From Paenibacillus taichungensis (GTDB lineage: Bacteria; Bacillota; Bacilli; Paenibacillales; Paenibacillaceae): a DNA stretch of 64,000 nt. The translations under genes and the position numbers were made by a program. The notes under the pieces were generated by a model, which saw only the letters and a program-made list of their open reading frames with translations, did not search any database and was not told where the DNA came from. The stretch lies in the NCBI RefSeq assembly GCF_003287275.1, contig NZ_QEVW01000017.1, forward strand, positions 124,001-188,000, read 5' to 3'. Numbering within the stretch: the first letter of the stretch is position 1; every line of letters starts with the position of its first letter. This document shows positions 1-7,595 of this stretch, piece by piece.

Positions 1-648
1 GTACAGGTTGTTGATCGTTGCATCGATCCGTCCAGCGTCCAGATCTTTCAATGATGTGATAACATCATCATAGGTCTTGATAGTGAAATTGCCGACTTTA
101 GGCAGCACTTCGTTACGCAGATACGTCTCATCATTGGTACCGAGGCCTACACCAATCGTTTTTCCTTTGAAATCTTCCAGCTTGGTAATGTCATTGTTAT
201 CACTTTTCACAATAATTTTGACTTGGTTCGTTATATACGGATCACTGAAATCCAGTACTTTCTTGCGATCATCGGTAATCGTCATCTGGCTGATGATGGC
301 ATCCAGCTTTTTGGCTTGCAGACTTGGTGTCAGGCCGGAGAACTCCTGGGATACAAATTCAATCTCAACCCCAAGACGCTTCGCAACCTCACGTGCGATA
401 TCTGCATCGTAGCCATCCATTTCTTTCTTATCGTTCAGGAAGTTGTATGGAGCGTACGTGCCCATCATGCCCACTTTGATGACGCCAGCAGACTTGATCT
501 GCTCCAGTTCATTGTTCGCCTGTGCTCCATTGCCGCTTCCATTATCCGTGGTTTTATTGCCACAAGCGCTGAGTACCAGCACGGTCATTAGCAGCAGGGC
601 TGTTAAAGTCCAGCCTTTGCGAAATTTCATTCCATATGTTTTATTCAT
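1..648 (-). CDS. Amino-acid ABC transporter substrate-binding lipoprotein, partial (3' end outside window)
   Basis: Family 3 extracellular solute-binding protein that captures a polar amino acid outside the membrane for an ABC importer. The start at 648 follows an AGAGGAAG ribosome binding site 8 bases upstream. The protein begins with a lipoprotein signal peptide ending in the lipobox LSAC (Cys29), then an acidic/polar linker, then the typical family 3 fold with GVIKVGMMGTYAPYNF near residue 55 and FSDPYITNQVKIIV near residue 133. The reading frame stays open to base 1, so 216 residues are visible; complete members have about 260-280. Permease and ATPase genes presumably lie beyond the left edge. 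A second in-frame ATG at 630 is less well placed. Substrate cannot be deduced. No gene lies between it and the TetR gene upstream (649-806), which also holds no convincing promoter. Confidence 0.9.
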   Translation of the reverse strand, partial: MNKTYGMKFRKGWTLTALLLMTVLVLSACGNKTTDNGSGNGAQANNELEQIKSAGVIKVGMMGTYAPYNFLNDKKEMDGYDADIAREVAKRLGVEIEFVSQEFSGLTPSLQAKKLDAIISQMTITDDRKKVLDFSDPYITNQVKIIVKSDNNDITKLEDFKGKTIGVGLGTNDETYLRNEVLPKVGNFTIKTYDDVITSLKDLDAGRIDATINNLY

Positions 649-806
649 GTCATTAACTTCCTCTCATCCATGTAGTCATGTCTTGTTGAAACTTATTTTT
701 CCTGTGTTCCTAAACCGCAGTTGTACCCATTATTCCCTGCTGCTGGCTTAATCATGTGAATATTTAATCCAGTTATTGAAAATTAGAGCTTCGGGCCAGC
801 ACATCT

Positions 807-1439
807 TTATGTGCCGAGCAGTCCGTAAAACTCAAAGCTTGCCGCCTCCGCAGCGAGCGTCGTTGCTGACATTGATGAAAACTTGCTGTGAAGCTCCTCC
901 GAGCCAAACAGCCAGCGTGTAATCATGCCTTCAATCATGCTAACCAGCAGCGCAGCACGGAGCGGTACATTCATGGAATCCGGCAGCATGCCCAGCTCAA
1001 TGGCCCGCTGCATGTTATGGCGAAACGCCTGTTCTACTGCACCGCGTGTCTCCTCGACCAGACGGCGTACCGAATCCTCCGACACGATGCCTTTAAGCAA
1101 CAACTCCATAAAATAACGATTGTCCTCTGCAAAAGAGAATAAGTCGGTAAACAGTCGTTCCGAAGCTCTAACCATATCCTCAACCGATCCGGCATCCTTG
1201 CGGTAGCCTTGTCCAATCGCTTCAAGCAACTTCTCCCTGCCGGTTAACACAATCTCCGAGGCAATGGCTTCCTTGCTTTTAAAGTGCCAGTAAAAAGTGC
1301 CTTGAGCGACGCCCGCTTCCCGGACGATATCGGAAATTTTCGTCTGATGGTAGCCCTGGGTCGCAAAACGTTCCATCGCTATGCGTATAATTTGGTCCCG
1401 GCGTTCTTCTCCGGGTTCCAAATGATTGTTTTTAGACAT
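807..1439 (-). CDS. TetR/AcrR family transcriptional regulator
   Basis: A 210-residue TetR-type repressor. The N-terminal helix-turn-helix (about residues 33-57) carries the family signature KISDIVREAGVAQGTFYWHF followed by KSKEAI. The C-terminal ligand-binding region is variable and gives no ligand. The start follows a GGGAGG site. It is transcribed away from the undecaprenyl-diphosphatase gene, and its own promoter contains an inverted repeat over the -10 box, which suggests autorepression. A short hairpin (GCACAT-aaag-ATGTGC) overlaps the stop codon but lacks a good T-run. Its target beyond itself could be uppP or the amino-acid transporter; the sequence does not decide. Confidence 0.9.
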   Translation of the reverse strand: MSKNNHLEPGEERRDQIIRIAMERFATQGYHQTKISDIVREAGVAQGTFYWHFKSKEAIASEIVLTGREKLLEAIGQGYRKDAGSVEDMVRASERLFTDLFSFAEDNRYFMELLLKGIVSEDSVRRLVEETRGAVEQAFRHNMQRAIELGMLPDSMNVPLRAALLVSMIEGMITRWLFGSEELHSKFSSMSATTLAAEAASFEFYGLLGT

Positions 1440-1479
1440 TTGCCTATCCTCCCGATTGATCAGTCAGTCAGTTAATGTA

Positions 1480-1509
1480 TATCCTATTGGATAACTAGGT
1501 TTTTGTCAA
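1480..1509 (-). promoter_or_regulatory. tetR promoter with overlapping inverted-repeat operator
   Basis: On the minus strand TTGACA (1509-1504) is followed after exactly 17 bases by TAGGAT (1486-1481), a good sigma-A promoter. The -10 box lies inside the 14-base inverted repeat TATCC-nnnn-GGATA (1480-1493), the usual place for a TetR-family operator. Binding there would block tetR transcription. The assignment of the repeat to this TetR protein is inference from position. Confidence 0.6.
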
Positions 1510-1654
1510 TATGGTTTTAAACAATTCATTGCGAGCATAAGTTGAAGTTGAGCGCATTTGTGATCATAATAGATGATAGCCTTGTTCTAATGAGCGGGCA
1601 TTGTCACGCAGGACAGCCTGTATGCTGTCATCTGCATTTCAAGGAGGAAGAGAA

Positions 1655-2467
1655 TTGGACTTTATATCATCGATTATTATGGGCATCATCGAAGGTTTGA
1701 CTGAGTTTTTGCCCGTGTCCTCGACCGGACACATGATTCTGACTGCCCACTTGCTGGGATTATCGGAGGACAACGAGTCAGTCAAAACGTTTGAGGTGGT
1801 TGTGCAACTCGGAGCTGTACTAGCTGTCGTTGTGCTGTACTGGAACAAATTCATTGATATGTTCCGCTTCACCGGAGGCAAAAGGAGCTACACCTCCCGT
1901 CTGAACCTCATACATATCTTTTTGGCGATGGTTCCAGCCGTGGTCATTGGACTTGTATTCCGGGATTGGATCAAGGCGCATCTGTTTGGAGCACAAACGG
2001 TGCTGTACAGTCTTGTTATTGGTGGTATTCTGATGATTGTCGCTGAACGTTGGAGCCACCGCAGCGAACGCATTACAACCCATGATGTAGACGATATTAC
2101 GTATAAACAGGCATTTGTAGTGGGTCTTTTTCAGATTCTCGCATTATGGCCAGGCTTCTCCCGTTCCGGTTCGACGATCTCAGGCGGTCTGTTCGCAGGG
2201 GTAAGCCGAGTTGCAGCGGCGGAGTTTACATTCCTGGTATCTGTGCCGATCATGATTGGAGCCACAGGGTATGATCTATACAAAAGTATCGATCATTTGA
2301 ATACCAGCGATTTTCCAATCTTCGCGATTGGATTCATTGCCGCATTTATCGTAGCCATGCTTGCCATTAAGACGTTCCTGTCCATTTTGAAAAAACTGAG
2401 CCTGACCGTCTTTGCCGTCTATCGCTTCGTGCTGGCAGCTGTATTTTTTATCATTTTAATGATGTAA
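1655..2467 (+). CDS. uppP: Undecaprenyl-diphosphatase
   Basis: Integral membrane phosphatase that recycles undecaprenyl pyrophosphate to the monophosphate carrier for peptidoglycan and wall polymers; family members confer bacitracin tolerance. The 270-residue product has the two family signatures: [14 protein letters not shown] close to the N terminus and [10 protein letters not shown] in the second half, with about eight hydrophobic segments. I chose the TTG at 1655 because AAGGAGGAAG lies just upstream and the protein then begins at the normal family position; an ATG at 1601 in the same frame has no ribosome binding site and would add 18 atypical residues. The gene is divergent from tetR, with about 215 bases between the two starts. 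Confidence 0.93.
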   Translation: MDFISSIIMGIIEGLTEFLPVSSTGHMILTAHLLGLSEDNESVKTFEVVVQLGAVLAVVVLYWNKFIDMFRFTGGKRSYTSRLNLIHIFLAMVPAVVIGLVFRDWIKAHLFGAQTVLYSLVIGGILMIVAERWSHRSERITTHDVDDITYKQAFVVGLFQILALWPGFSRSGSTISGGLFAGVSRVAAAEFTFLVSVPIMIGATGYDLYKSIDHLNTSDFPIFAIGFIAAFIVAMLAIKTFLSILKKLSLTVFAVYRFVLAAVFFIILMM

Positions 2468-2498
2468 CCCTATCTTCAAGTCATGTAACAAAAAAGCC

Positions 2499-2540
2499 AA
2501 TGGCGACCTGTTCCTTTCGGAAACGGGTCGTCATTTTTAA
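2499..2540 (+). terminator. Intrinsic terminator of uppP
   Basis: Inverted repeat ATGGCGACC...GGTCGTCAT enclosing a shorter TTCC/GGAA stem and followed by TTTTTAA, 30 bases after the uppP stop. Confidence 0.8.
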
Positions 2541-2555
2541 TTTGTGCAATCTCAT

Positions 2556-2590
2556 CAACAAAAACACCCCCTATCAGGGATAGGAGGCGT
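2556..2590 (-). terminator. Intrinsic terminator of the thioredoxin-like gene
   Basis: Twelve-pair stem (two G-T wobbles) with a 3-base loop at 2564-2590, followed on the minus strand by TTTTGTTG. Confidence 0.8.
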
Positions 2591-2628
2591 TCCATATAAC
2601 TACTGCGATCTAAACGAACTGATTATGG

Positions 2629-2955
2629 TTAGACCTTGGACTCCAAAGTCTGTAGGTACTCCGAGATTTGAGCAGGCGTTTTTGCCCATTTGCTGTGCAG
2701 ATGTGCAATTTTCTTGCCGTTTTGGAATACGAGCAGGCTTGGAATGCCGCGTACACCGTTCTCTTCGGCAAACGGCAGGAACTCTTCTGCATCCAGAGCA
2801 TAGAAGGTTTTATCGGCATGCTGGTCGATAACGTCCCCGATAAAGCGATCCAGGTTTTTGCAATCCGGACACCAGGTTGTATCAAATTTAATGACGGTCA
2901 GTCCGTCAGAATTGATTGTATCGCGATATTGTTGTTCACTTTGAATTCTTTCCAT
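2629..2955 (-). CDS. Thioredoxin-like protein (WCPDC)
   Basis: A 108-residue single-domain thioredoxin-fold protein. The active site is W-C-P-D-C (Cys29, Cys32) rather than the WCGPC of housekeeping thioredoxin, and the cis-proline motif GIPSLLVF is present. There is no signal peptide or membrane segment, so it should act in the cytoplasm as a thiol-disulfide reductase or as a dedicated reductant for an enzyme. The start follows AAGGGAGAGAAG. It stands alone between two terminators or strand switches. The proline-aspartate dipeptide between the cysteines is shared with Bacillus YtpP/YdbP-type proteins; precise partner unknown. Confidence 0.9.
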   Translation of the reverse strand: MERIQSEQQYRDTINSDGLTVIKFDTTWCPDCKNLDRFIGDVIDQHADKTFYALDAEEFLPFAEENGVRGIPSLLVFQNGKKIAHLHSKWAKTPAQISEYLQTLESKV

Positions 2956-3039
2956 ATGTCTTCTCTCCCTTATTTGATTCTTTATGGTTGAACTTCATTG
3001 TACCTCGTATAGTTACAATTGAAAATAGGCTACCCACGT

Positions 3040-3948
3040 TTAACGGTGCTGCTTGTAGAGATTGGCGGGACTGAGCTCCCGTATTTCGTTAATCTCCGCA
3101 GCCGTAAGTGGTGCAGATACCGAAGCAGCAATATTATGCAACAACTGCTCTTTCGAACTGGCACCTGGCACGACAGCGGCAACAGCCGGATGCGCCAAAG
3201 CATAACGAATAGCCGTTTGAGCCATGCTGCGATTGTCTGTAACCAGACGGCTCAGGCCTTGGCGTATGATGTGCAACTCCTCAGGAGTATAATCCAAATA
3301 ACCCTTATCTGCCTTGGCAGCACCAGAATCGGCGAGAACCCCACTTGCCACGGGTCCACGAGCGATAACGCTAATCCCCTTTTGCTCTAATAAAGGTAAT
3401 ACTTCCTCTTCGGCCCGGCGATCCGCAACGCTGTATTGGTTCATCACGCTGACAATGGAAGCTCTCTGCACATACTCACGAATCACGTTAGGCCGGATGG
3501 AGGATATTCCGTAATACCGGATAAGACCTTCCCTCTTCAGTTCCTCAAAGGCTTCAATTGTCTCTTCGATTGGATCATCCAGCGTGCCACCATGCAGCTG
3601 ATACAGATCAATATAATCCGTCTGCAGACGCTTCAGGCTGTCTCGTACAGCTTGTTTGATATAGGTTTTGGACGGGTCCCATGACCAGCCTTCTTTTCCC
3701 GGTATGCGACGATTACCAACCTTGGTCGCCACAATGACCTGATCCCGGCGTCCCTGGATGGCTTGGCCCACGATTTCTTCGTTTAACCCTGCATCATACA
3801 GGTCAGCGGTATCCAGAAGATTAACGCCACGATCCAATGCTTCATGAATCAAAGCTACGGCCGGTTTCACTTCGGTTCCAAGTGACATACAGCCTAGCCC
3901 AATTTCACCAACCATGAGTTCGGATGAACCCAGACGATTTTTCTTCAT
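3040..3948 (-). CDS. Aldo/keto reductase
   Basis: NAD(P)H-dependent oxidoreductase of the (beta/alpha)8 aldo/keto reductase family, 302 residues. The catalytic tetrad is visible: Asp in NLLDTADLYD, Tyr of the same motif, Lys in VIVATKVG and His in DLYQLHGG. The C-terminal nucleotide-binding loop PGASSKEQL is also typical. The start at 3948 (MKKNRLGSSEL) has AAGGGG 11 bases upstream. The frame is open for a further 45 codons upstream, but those residues are not family-like and overlap the terminator of the upstream gene. Closest in style to Bacillus YhdN/IolS-type general reductases; substrate unknown. Confidence 0.9.
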   Translation of the reverse strand: MKKNRLGSSELMVGEIGLGCMSLGTEVKPAVALIHEALDRGVNLLDTADLYDAGLNEEIVGQAIQGRRDQVIVATKVGNRRIPGKEGWSWDPSKTYIKQAVRDSLKRLQTDYIDLYQLHGGTLDDPIEETIEAFEELKREGLIRYYGISSIRPNVIREYVQRASIVSVMNQYSVADRRAEEEVLPLLEQKGISVIARGPVASGVLADSGAAKADKGYLDYTPEELHIIRQGLSRLVTDNRSMAQTAIRYALAHPAVAAVVPGASSKEQLLHNIAASVSAPLTAAEINEIRELSPANLYKQHR

Positions 3949-4035
3949 ATGTTGTACATCCCCTTCCATACGTTCTGCAAGTTTCCATTGTATCATTCTT
4001 GCTGGCAAAAATCGCATGTGACATATGAGCGCACA

Positions 4036-4067
4036 CAAAAACCCGGGACCATACCAGCTCCGGGCTT
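4036..4067 (-). terminator. Intrinsic terminator of the small membrane protein gene
   Basis: On the minus strand GCCCGGAGC and GTCCCGGG pair imperfectly and are followed by TTTTTG. It lies between the small gene at 4101-4274 and the aldo/keto reductase. Confidence 0.6.
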
Positions 4068-4100
4068 TCACGCTAATTGACACCTATATTAAAATCTATT

Positions 4101-4274
4101 TTATATCACACGTGAACCTTTTTTGCTTCCATAAGACGGTTTTGAAGATGAATTTGAACTTTTCATCAGTCCAGACACCGTACTGAACAGCTTATCCCTT
4201 GCTTGTTTGTTCCTCATCAAGTAAGTCACGCCTGCTCCAATGGCTGTTACAATAATTCCACTTTTTTTAGACAT
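4101..4274 (-). CDS. Small hydrophobic-N-terminus protein, 57 aa, function unknown
   Basis: Short gene with a strong GAAGGAGG site 9 bases before ATG 4274. The product starts MSKKSGIIVTAIGAG, a glycine-rich hydrophobic stretch able to form one membrane segment (about residues 6-20), then a basic amphipathic part (RNKQARDKL) and a Ser/Lys-rich tail. The layout resembles small YtxH/YrzQ-like Bacillus proteins, but similarity is only in pattern. It has its own terminator and probably its own promoter. No function is proposed. Confidence 0.65.
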   Translation of the reverse strand: MSKKSGIIVTAIGAGVTYLMRNKQARDKLFSTVSGLMKSSNSSSKPSYGSKKGSRVI

Positions 4275-4321
4275 ATGTTGTTCCTCCTTCAGGATTAATG
4301 TACATCGTGTCTTGCTTGAGA

Positions 4322-4346
4322 TTACCCTGTAGGAGAAAAACGAAAC
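4322..4346 (-). promoter_or_regulatory. Possible alternative-sigma promoter of the 57-aa gene
   Basis: Minus strand GTTTCG, 13 bases, GGGTAA, about 50 bases before the start codon. This resembles the GTTT...GGGTA pattern of the SigB/SigF group more than sigma-A. Two short boxes are weak evidence. Confidence 0.25.
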
Positions 4347-4393
4347 GTCAGATGCAATCGCTAAAATTAGAGAATAGCTATTAAAGCATAAAG

Positions 4394-4425
4394 AATGGCC
4401 CCTAAGAATTCAGGAGCCATTTTCT
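4394..4425. terminator. Hairpin terminator downstream of gpmA
   Basis: AATGGCCCCT and AGGAGCCATT form a 10-base stem with one mismatch and an 8-base loop. T-rich tails follow on both strands, better on the plus strand. It lies about 70 bases beyond the gpmA stop. Confidence 0.6.
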
Positions 4426-4491
4426 AACGTGATGTATAAGTCGAACTCATCTTTACTAATGTATAGCCTGCTGGTCATAACAATCGTCCGA

Positions 4492-5235
4492 TTAATCGGA
4501 CGGTGGTGCGACATGAGTCATTTCCTCATGTTTGTACGTCGAACCATCCGCAGTGAGGTAAAAATGTCCGATCGGATGCAGATCTTCATCCAGTTCATAG
4601 ACCAGGGGAATACCTGTTGGGATATTAAGCGCCATTACGTCTGCTTCGGACATTTGGTCCAGATGCATAACGAGTGAACGGAGCGTATTGCCGTGCGCGG
4701 AGATGAGCACCCTTTTGCCCGCTGACACAACCGGTTTGATCTCTGCATTCCAATACTCCAGCACCCGCTTCGATGTATCCATCAAATTCTCGGTACGCGG
4801 GATGGTGCAGCCCAGCCTTTGATACTTGTCCTGATCCTGAACATAACGCTCATCTGTATCGTCTAGTGCTGGAGGAGATACGCTAACGGAGCGTCTCCAC
4901 TCCTTCACCTGCTCCTCGCCGTACTTCAGCGCAGTCTGCTGTTTGTTCAGTCCTTGTAGTGCACCATAGTGACGTTCGTTCAGCTTCCACGTCTTCGTGA
5001 TCGGAATCCACATCCGGTCCATCTCATCCAGTGCAATATCCAGTGTTCGAATGGAGCGTTTGAGTACCGAAGCATAAGCATAATCAAAATCAAAACCCTG
5101 TTCCTTCAGGATCTTTCCCGCTTTACGCGCTTCTCCGTATCCATCGGTCGTCAGATCCACATCTGTCCAACCGGTAAAACGGTTCTCCACGTTCCACATA
5201 CTCTGTCCATGGCGAATCAATACGACTCTGTACAT
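4492..5235 (-). CDS. gpmA: 2,3-bisphosphoglycerate-dependent phosphoglycerate mutase
   Basis: Interconverts 3- and 2-phosphoglycerate in glycolysis, in the cytoplasm. The 247-residue product has the histidine-phosphatase motif [10 protein letters not shown] at the N terminus (phospho-acceptor His), the family stretch [18 protein letters not shown], and the second catalytic histidine in [10 protein letters not shown]. Start at 5235 is set by GGAAGGAGG ten bases upstream; an upstream in-frame ATG would place this site inside the gene. Bacillales usually use the cofactor-independent enzyme for the main flux, so this may be an auxiliary isozyme. The DUF420 gene ends 72 bases upstream on the same strand and could be cotranscribed. 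Confidence 0.92.
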   Translation of the reverse strand: MYRVVLIRHGQSMWNVENRFTGWTDVDLTTDGYGEARKAGKILKEQGFDFDYAYASVLKRSIRTLDIALDEMDRMWIPITKTWKLNERHYGALQGLNKQQTALKYGEEQVKEWRRSVSVSPPALDDTDERYVQDQDKYQRLGCTIPRTENLMDTSKRVLEYWNAEIKPVVSAGKRVLISAHGNTLRSLVMHLDQMSEADVMALNIPTGIPLVYELDEDLHPIGHFYLTADGSTYKHEEMTHVAPPSD

Positions 5236-5307
5236 AAGCGTGAATCCTCCTTCCATGAAACCATTACCCGCAAGGCGAGCCGGATATGCCCATGATATGT
5301 GAAATTA

Positions 5308-5892
5308 TTAATAGTACGGTGCCATCATCAGATATACAACTACACCCGTGGAACTCACGTAGAGCCAGATAGGCATCGTCCAGCGAGCAATTTTACGGTG
5401 TTTCTTCAATTGATTCGTCCAGCCCCATACCAGAGTGAACAGAGCAAGCGGCACAATAATCGCTGCCAGGATGCTGTGTGTGATCAGAATGAAGAAATAG
5501 ATGGAACGAATGATGCCTTCTCCGCCGTATTTGGACGTTTCCGGAGACAGATAGTGAAACGACAAATAAGTAACGAGAAATAAAAGGGTTGTTGAAAATG
5601 CAGCAAGAATGAAACGTTTGTGCAATTTCACATTCCGCTTGATAATGGCAATCAAGGCCGCAAGCAAAAAGATGAAGGTGAAGCTGTTGAACACGGCGTT
5701 GAACCGTGGCAACACGGTAATATCAAAGGCTACATCGCCTTTGTATCCGATGGACGGAGCAAAGAACAACAATAAAATAATGACATTGGCGATAATGGAA
5801 ATGGTAATAATAAGACCTGCAAAGTTTTTATTACTGGTCGGGGCAATCTGATTGGATTGAATGTTCGGGTCCCCTTTGTCCTGTTTGCCCAA
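5308..5892 (-). CDS. DUF420 membrane protein (CtaM/YozB-like)
   Basis: A 194-residue protein with about five hydrophobic segments. Family hallmarks are histidines near membrane edges: KLHKRFILAA, SFHYLSPE and ITHSILAA. DUF420 proteins are known as CtaM in Staphylococcus, needed for maturation of heme-copper cytochrome oxidase; Bacillus YozB is the same family. That role is transferred by family only. The start follows GGAGGATTTTTC, and a clean sigma-A promoter lies upstream. No oxidase genes are in this window. Confidence 0.82.
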   Translation of the reverse strand: MGKQDKGDPNIQSNQIAPTSNKNFAGLIITISIIANVIILLLFFAPSIGYKGDVAFDITVLPRFNAVFNSFTFIFLLAALIAIIKRNVKLHKRFILAAFSTTLLFLVTYLSFHYLSPETSKYGGEGIIRSIYFFILITHSILAAIIVPLALFTLVWGWTNQLKKHRKIARWTMPIWLYVSSTGVVVYLMMAPYY

Positions 5893-5933
5893 TGAAAAAT
5901 CCTCCTCATATCCTAACTTCTATGTTCTATCTC

Positions 5934-5962
5934 ATTATATCTTGCCATTTCTCGACTGTTAA
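5934..5962 (-). promoter_or_regulatory. Sigma-A promoter of the DUF420 gene
   Basis: Minus strand TTAACA (5962-5957), 17 bases, TATAAT (5939-5934), 42 bases before the start codon. Confidence 0.75.
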
Positions 5963-6049
5963 GTGACAACACTCTGAACAAAAAGGCTCGTCAGGTACCC
6001 TTAAAATGCCCACATAAGGCCATTTTCATTAAAAGCCCACCTTCACTGG

Positions 6050-6078
6050 TTTACCCCATCCTGTATTTGTGGTATAAT
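6050..6078 (+). promoter_or_regulatory. Promoter of the antiporter leader
   Basis: TTTACC (6050-6055), 17 bases, perfect TATAAT (6073-6078). The only gene downstream on this strand is the antiporter 190 bases away, so transcription starting here enters the structured leader. Confidence 0.65.
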
Positions 6079-6108
6079 TAATGCAATTAATCAAATACGC
6101 GTTGAACT

Positions 6109-6146
6109 GGAGGAGCCTGTCACCAAGGGCCCTCCTTGTCTTTTTT
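6109..6146 (+). terminator. First leader terminator upstream of antiporter
   Basis: Stem GGAGG-(A)-GCC / GGC-CCTCC with a 10-base loop, followed by TTGTCTTTTTT. It lies only about 25-30 bases after the expected transcription start and before the antiporter gene. Confidence 0.7.
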
Positions 6147-6191
6147 AAGGCATAAAGCGGCACTTTTACAAGCGCTGTTTTATGCCTTTTT
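6147..6191 (+). terminator. Second leader terminator upstream of antiporter
   Basis: Perfect 10-base stem AAGGCATAAA / TTTATGCCTT with an inner AGCG/CGCT stem, followed by TTTTT. It is directly adjacent to the first terminator. Confidence 0.75.
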
Positions 6192-6267
6192 CTGTTCCTG
6201 AGGCCTGGAATGATCCCCCCTTGGACTGGTAATCCTATAAACGCTACTGCTGGAGAGGAGTACACCT

Positions 6268-7458
6268 ATGGAATTTATTTTGGTTCTTGCACTTATTTTG
6301 ATTTTCACCAAGTTGGCTGGTGATTTGTCCGTAAGACTTGGTCAGCCGTCGGTTCTGGGCAAATTGATTGTTGGTGTTATTCTTGGTCCCGCTCTGCTCG
6401 GTTGGGTACAACAAAGTGATTTCGTCCATTACATGGCTGAAATCGGGGTTTTGCTGCTCATGTTCATAGCCGGACTTGAGACGGATCTGGAGCAGTTGAA
6501 GAAAAATTGGAAGGCAGCCTTTGCTGTTGCCGTGGGTGGTATCATTTTACCATTCATCGGAGGTTATGGAGCTGCCGCTGCTTTTGGCATGTCGCAGACA
6601 CATGCTTTGTTTTTTGGACTATTGTTCTGTGCGACTTCGGTCAGCATCTCGGTTCAAACGTTAAAAGACATGAATCAACTAAGCTCTCGTGAGGGTACAA
6701 CGATTCTTGGAGCGGCTGTCGTCGACGATGTACTCGTAGTGGTCATCCTCGCTGTCATGATGAGTTTGCTCGGAACAGGTGCATCCGATACTTCAATCTC
6801 GCTGCTCATTGGCAAGAAGCTGTTATTCTTTGTTGTTATTATCGCTGCCAGCTGGTTCCTTGTTCCACGTATTATGAAGTGGATGGCACCGTTGAAGGTC
6901 ACGGAGACCGTTATTACAGCCGGATTAATCATTTGTTTTGGCTTTTCGTACTTTGCAGAATGGATGGGTGTTGCAGGGATTATCGGGGCCTTTGCAGCAG
7001 GTATTGCCATCTCCCAGACGAAATTCAAACATGAGGTCGAAACCAAGCTTGAACCGATCGCATACGGAATCTTTGTCCCGGTATTCTTTGTAAGCATCGG
7101 TTTGAACGTGACTTTTGACGGCGTGGGTTCGCAAATCTGGTTCATTATCGTCATCAGTCTGATTGCCATTGTAACCAAGCTTCTGGGCGGCGGAGCAGGA
7201 GCGCGTCTGACCGGATTTGATCGCTCATCTTCTCTCGCCATCGGTGCAGGCATGATTTCCCGGGGTGAAGTTGCTCTTATTATCGCTTCAACCGGACTTG
7301 CTTCCGGCTTGCTCGATTCTGAATATTTCACCAGTGTAGTCATTATGGTTATCGTTACAACCCTGGTTACGCCACCTTTACTCAAAATCACCTTTGCACG
7401 CAAAAAAGGGGAAACTCGTGTTGAAAAAGGCATTGAGGAATCCCATCTAAGCGGGTAA
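6268..7458 (+). CDS. CPA2-family Na+(K+)/H+ antiporter
   Basis: A 396-residue integral membrane exchanger of the cation:proton antiporter-2 family (NapA/GerN/KefB-like transport domain), with about 12-13 hydrophobic segments across the whole length. The paired aspartates of the ion site are present in GAAVVDDVLVVV, and ISRGEVALIIAS carries the conserved Arg/Glu of a later helix. There is no C-terminal TrkA-N regulatory domain, so it is a bare transport unit ending in a short charged tail. The start has GGAGAGGAG 10 bases upstream. It is monocistronic with its own terminator. Exchange of Na+ or K+ for protons is expected; ion preference cannot be read from sequence. Confidence 0.88.
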   Translation: MEFILVLALILIFTKLAGDLSVRLGQPSVLGKLIVGVILGPALLGWVQQSDFVHYMAEIGVLLLMFIAGLETDLEQLKKNWKAAFAVAVGGIILPFIGGYGAAAAFGMSQTHALFFGLLFCATSVSISVQTLKDMNQLSSREGTTILGAAVVDDVLVVVILAVMMSLLGTGASDTSISLLIGKKLLFFVVIIAASWFLVPRIMKWMAPLKVTETVITAGLIICFGFSYFAEWMGVAGIIGAFAAGIAISQTKFKHEVETKLEPIAYGIFVPVFFVSIGLNVTFDGVGSQIWFIIVISLIAIVTKLLGGGAGARLTGFDRSSSLAIGAGMISRGEVALIIASTGLASGLLDSEYFTSVVIMVIVTTLVTPPLLKITFARKKGETRVEKGIEESHLSG

Positions 7459-7472
7459 ATAAAATTATTATC

Positions 7473-7508
7473 AGCTCACCGTGATGTTGCGGTGGGCTTT
7501 TCATTTTT
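7473..7508 (+). terminator. Antiporter terminator
   Basis: AGCTCACCG / CGGTGGGCT stem with one G-T pair and an 8-base loop, followed by TTTCATTTTT, 14 bases after the stop. Confidence 0.85.
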
Positions 7509-7531
7509 CAAGGGAGTTAAATAAACACAAC

Positions 7532-7563
7532 AAAAAAGACCACTCCATTAACAAGAGGTCTTT
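7532..7563 (-). terminator. Terminator of the RR-HK-pssA-dedA operon
   Basis: Minus strand AAGACCTCT / AGTGGTCTT stem followed by TTTT. It lies about 35 bases after the dedA stop. Confidence 0.8.
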
Positions 7564-7595
7564 ATCCTCGCCTGTTCATAACAGGCTGTCCCATT

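Larger units (their letters stand above)
6085..6267 (+). promoter_or_regulatory. Structured 5' leader or small RNA with tandem terminators
   Basis: Between the promoter at 6050-6078 and the antiporter start lie two tandem intrinsic terminators and a further 75-base segment with GC-rich complementary patches. Either a short RNA is made here, or the leader regulates antiporter transcription by attenuation. I compared it with the T-box, SAM, yybP-ykoY, fluoride and c-di-AMP riboswitch consensus patterns I remember and found no match, so no class is assigned. Confidence 0.5.

Noticed and set aside
3949-4083. N-terminal extension of the aldo/keto reductase
   Set aside because: The extra 45 residues overlap a terminator, are not family-like and lack a ribosome site.
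6085-6250. T-box, SAM or fluoride riboswitch in the antiporter leader
   Set aside because: No T-box GGTGG motif, no S-box signature, and the fluoride core is not present.
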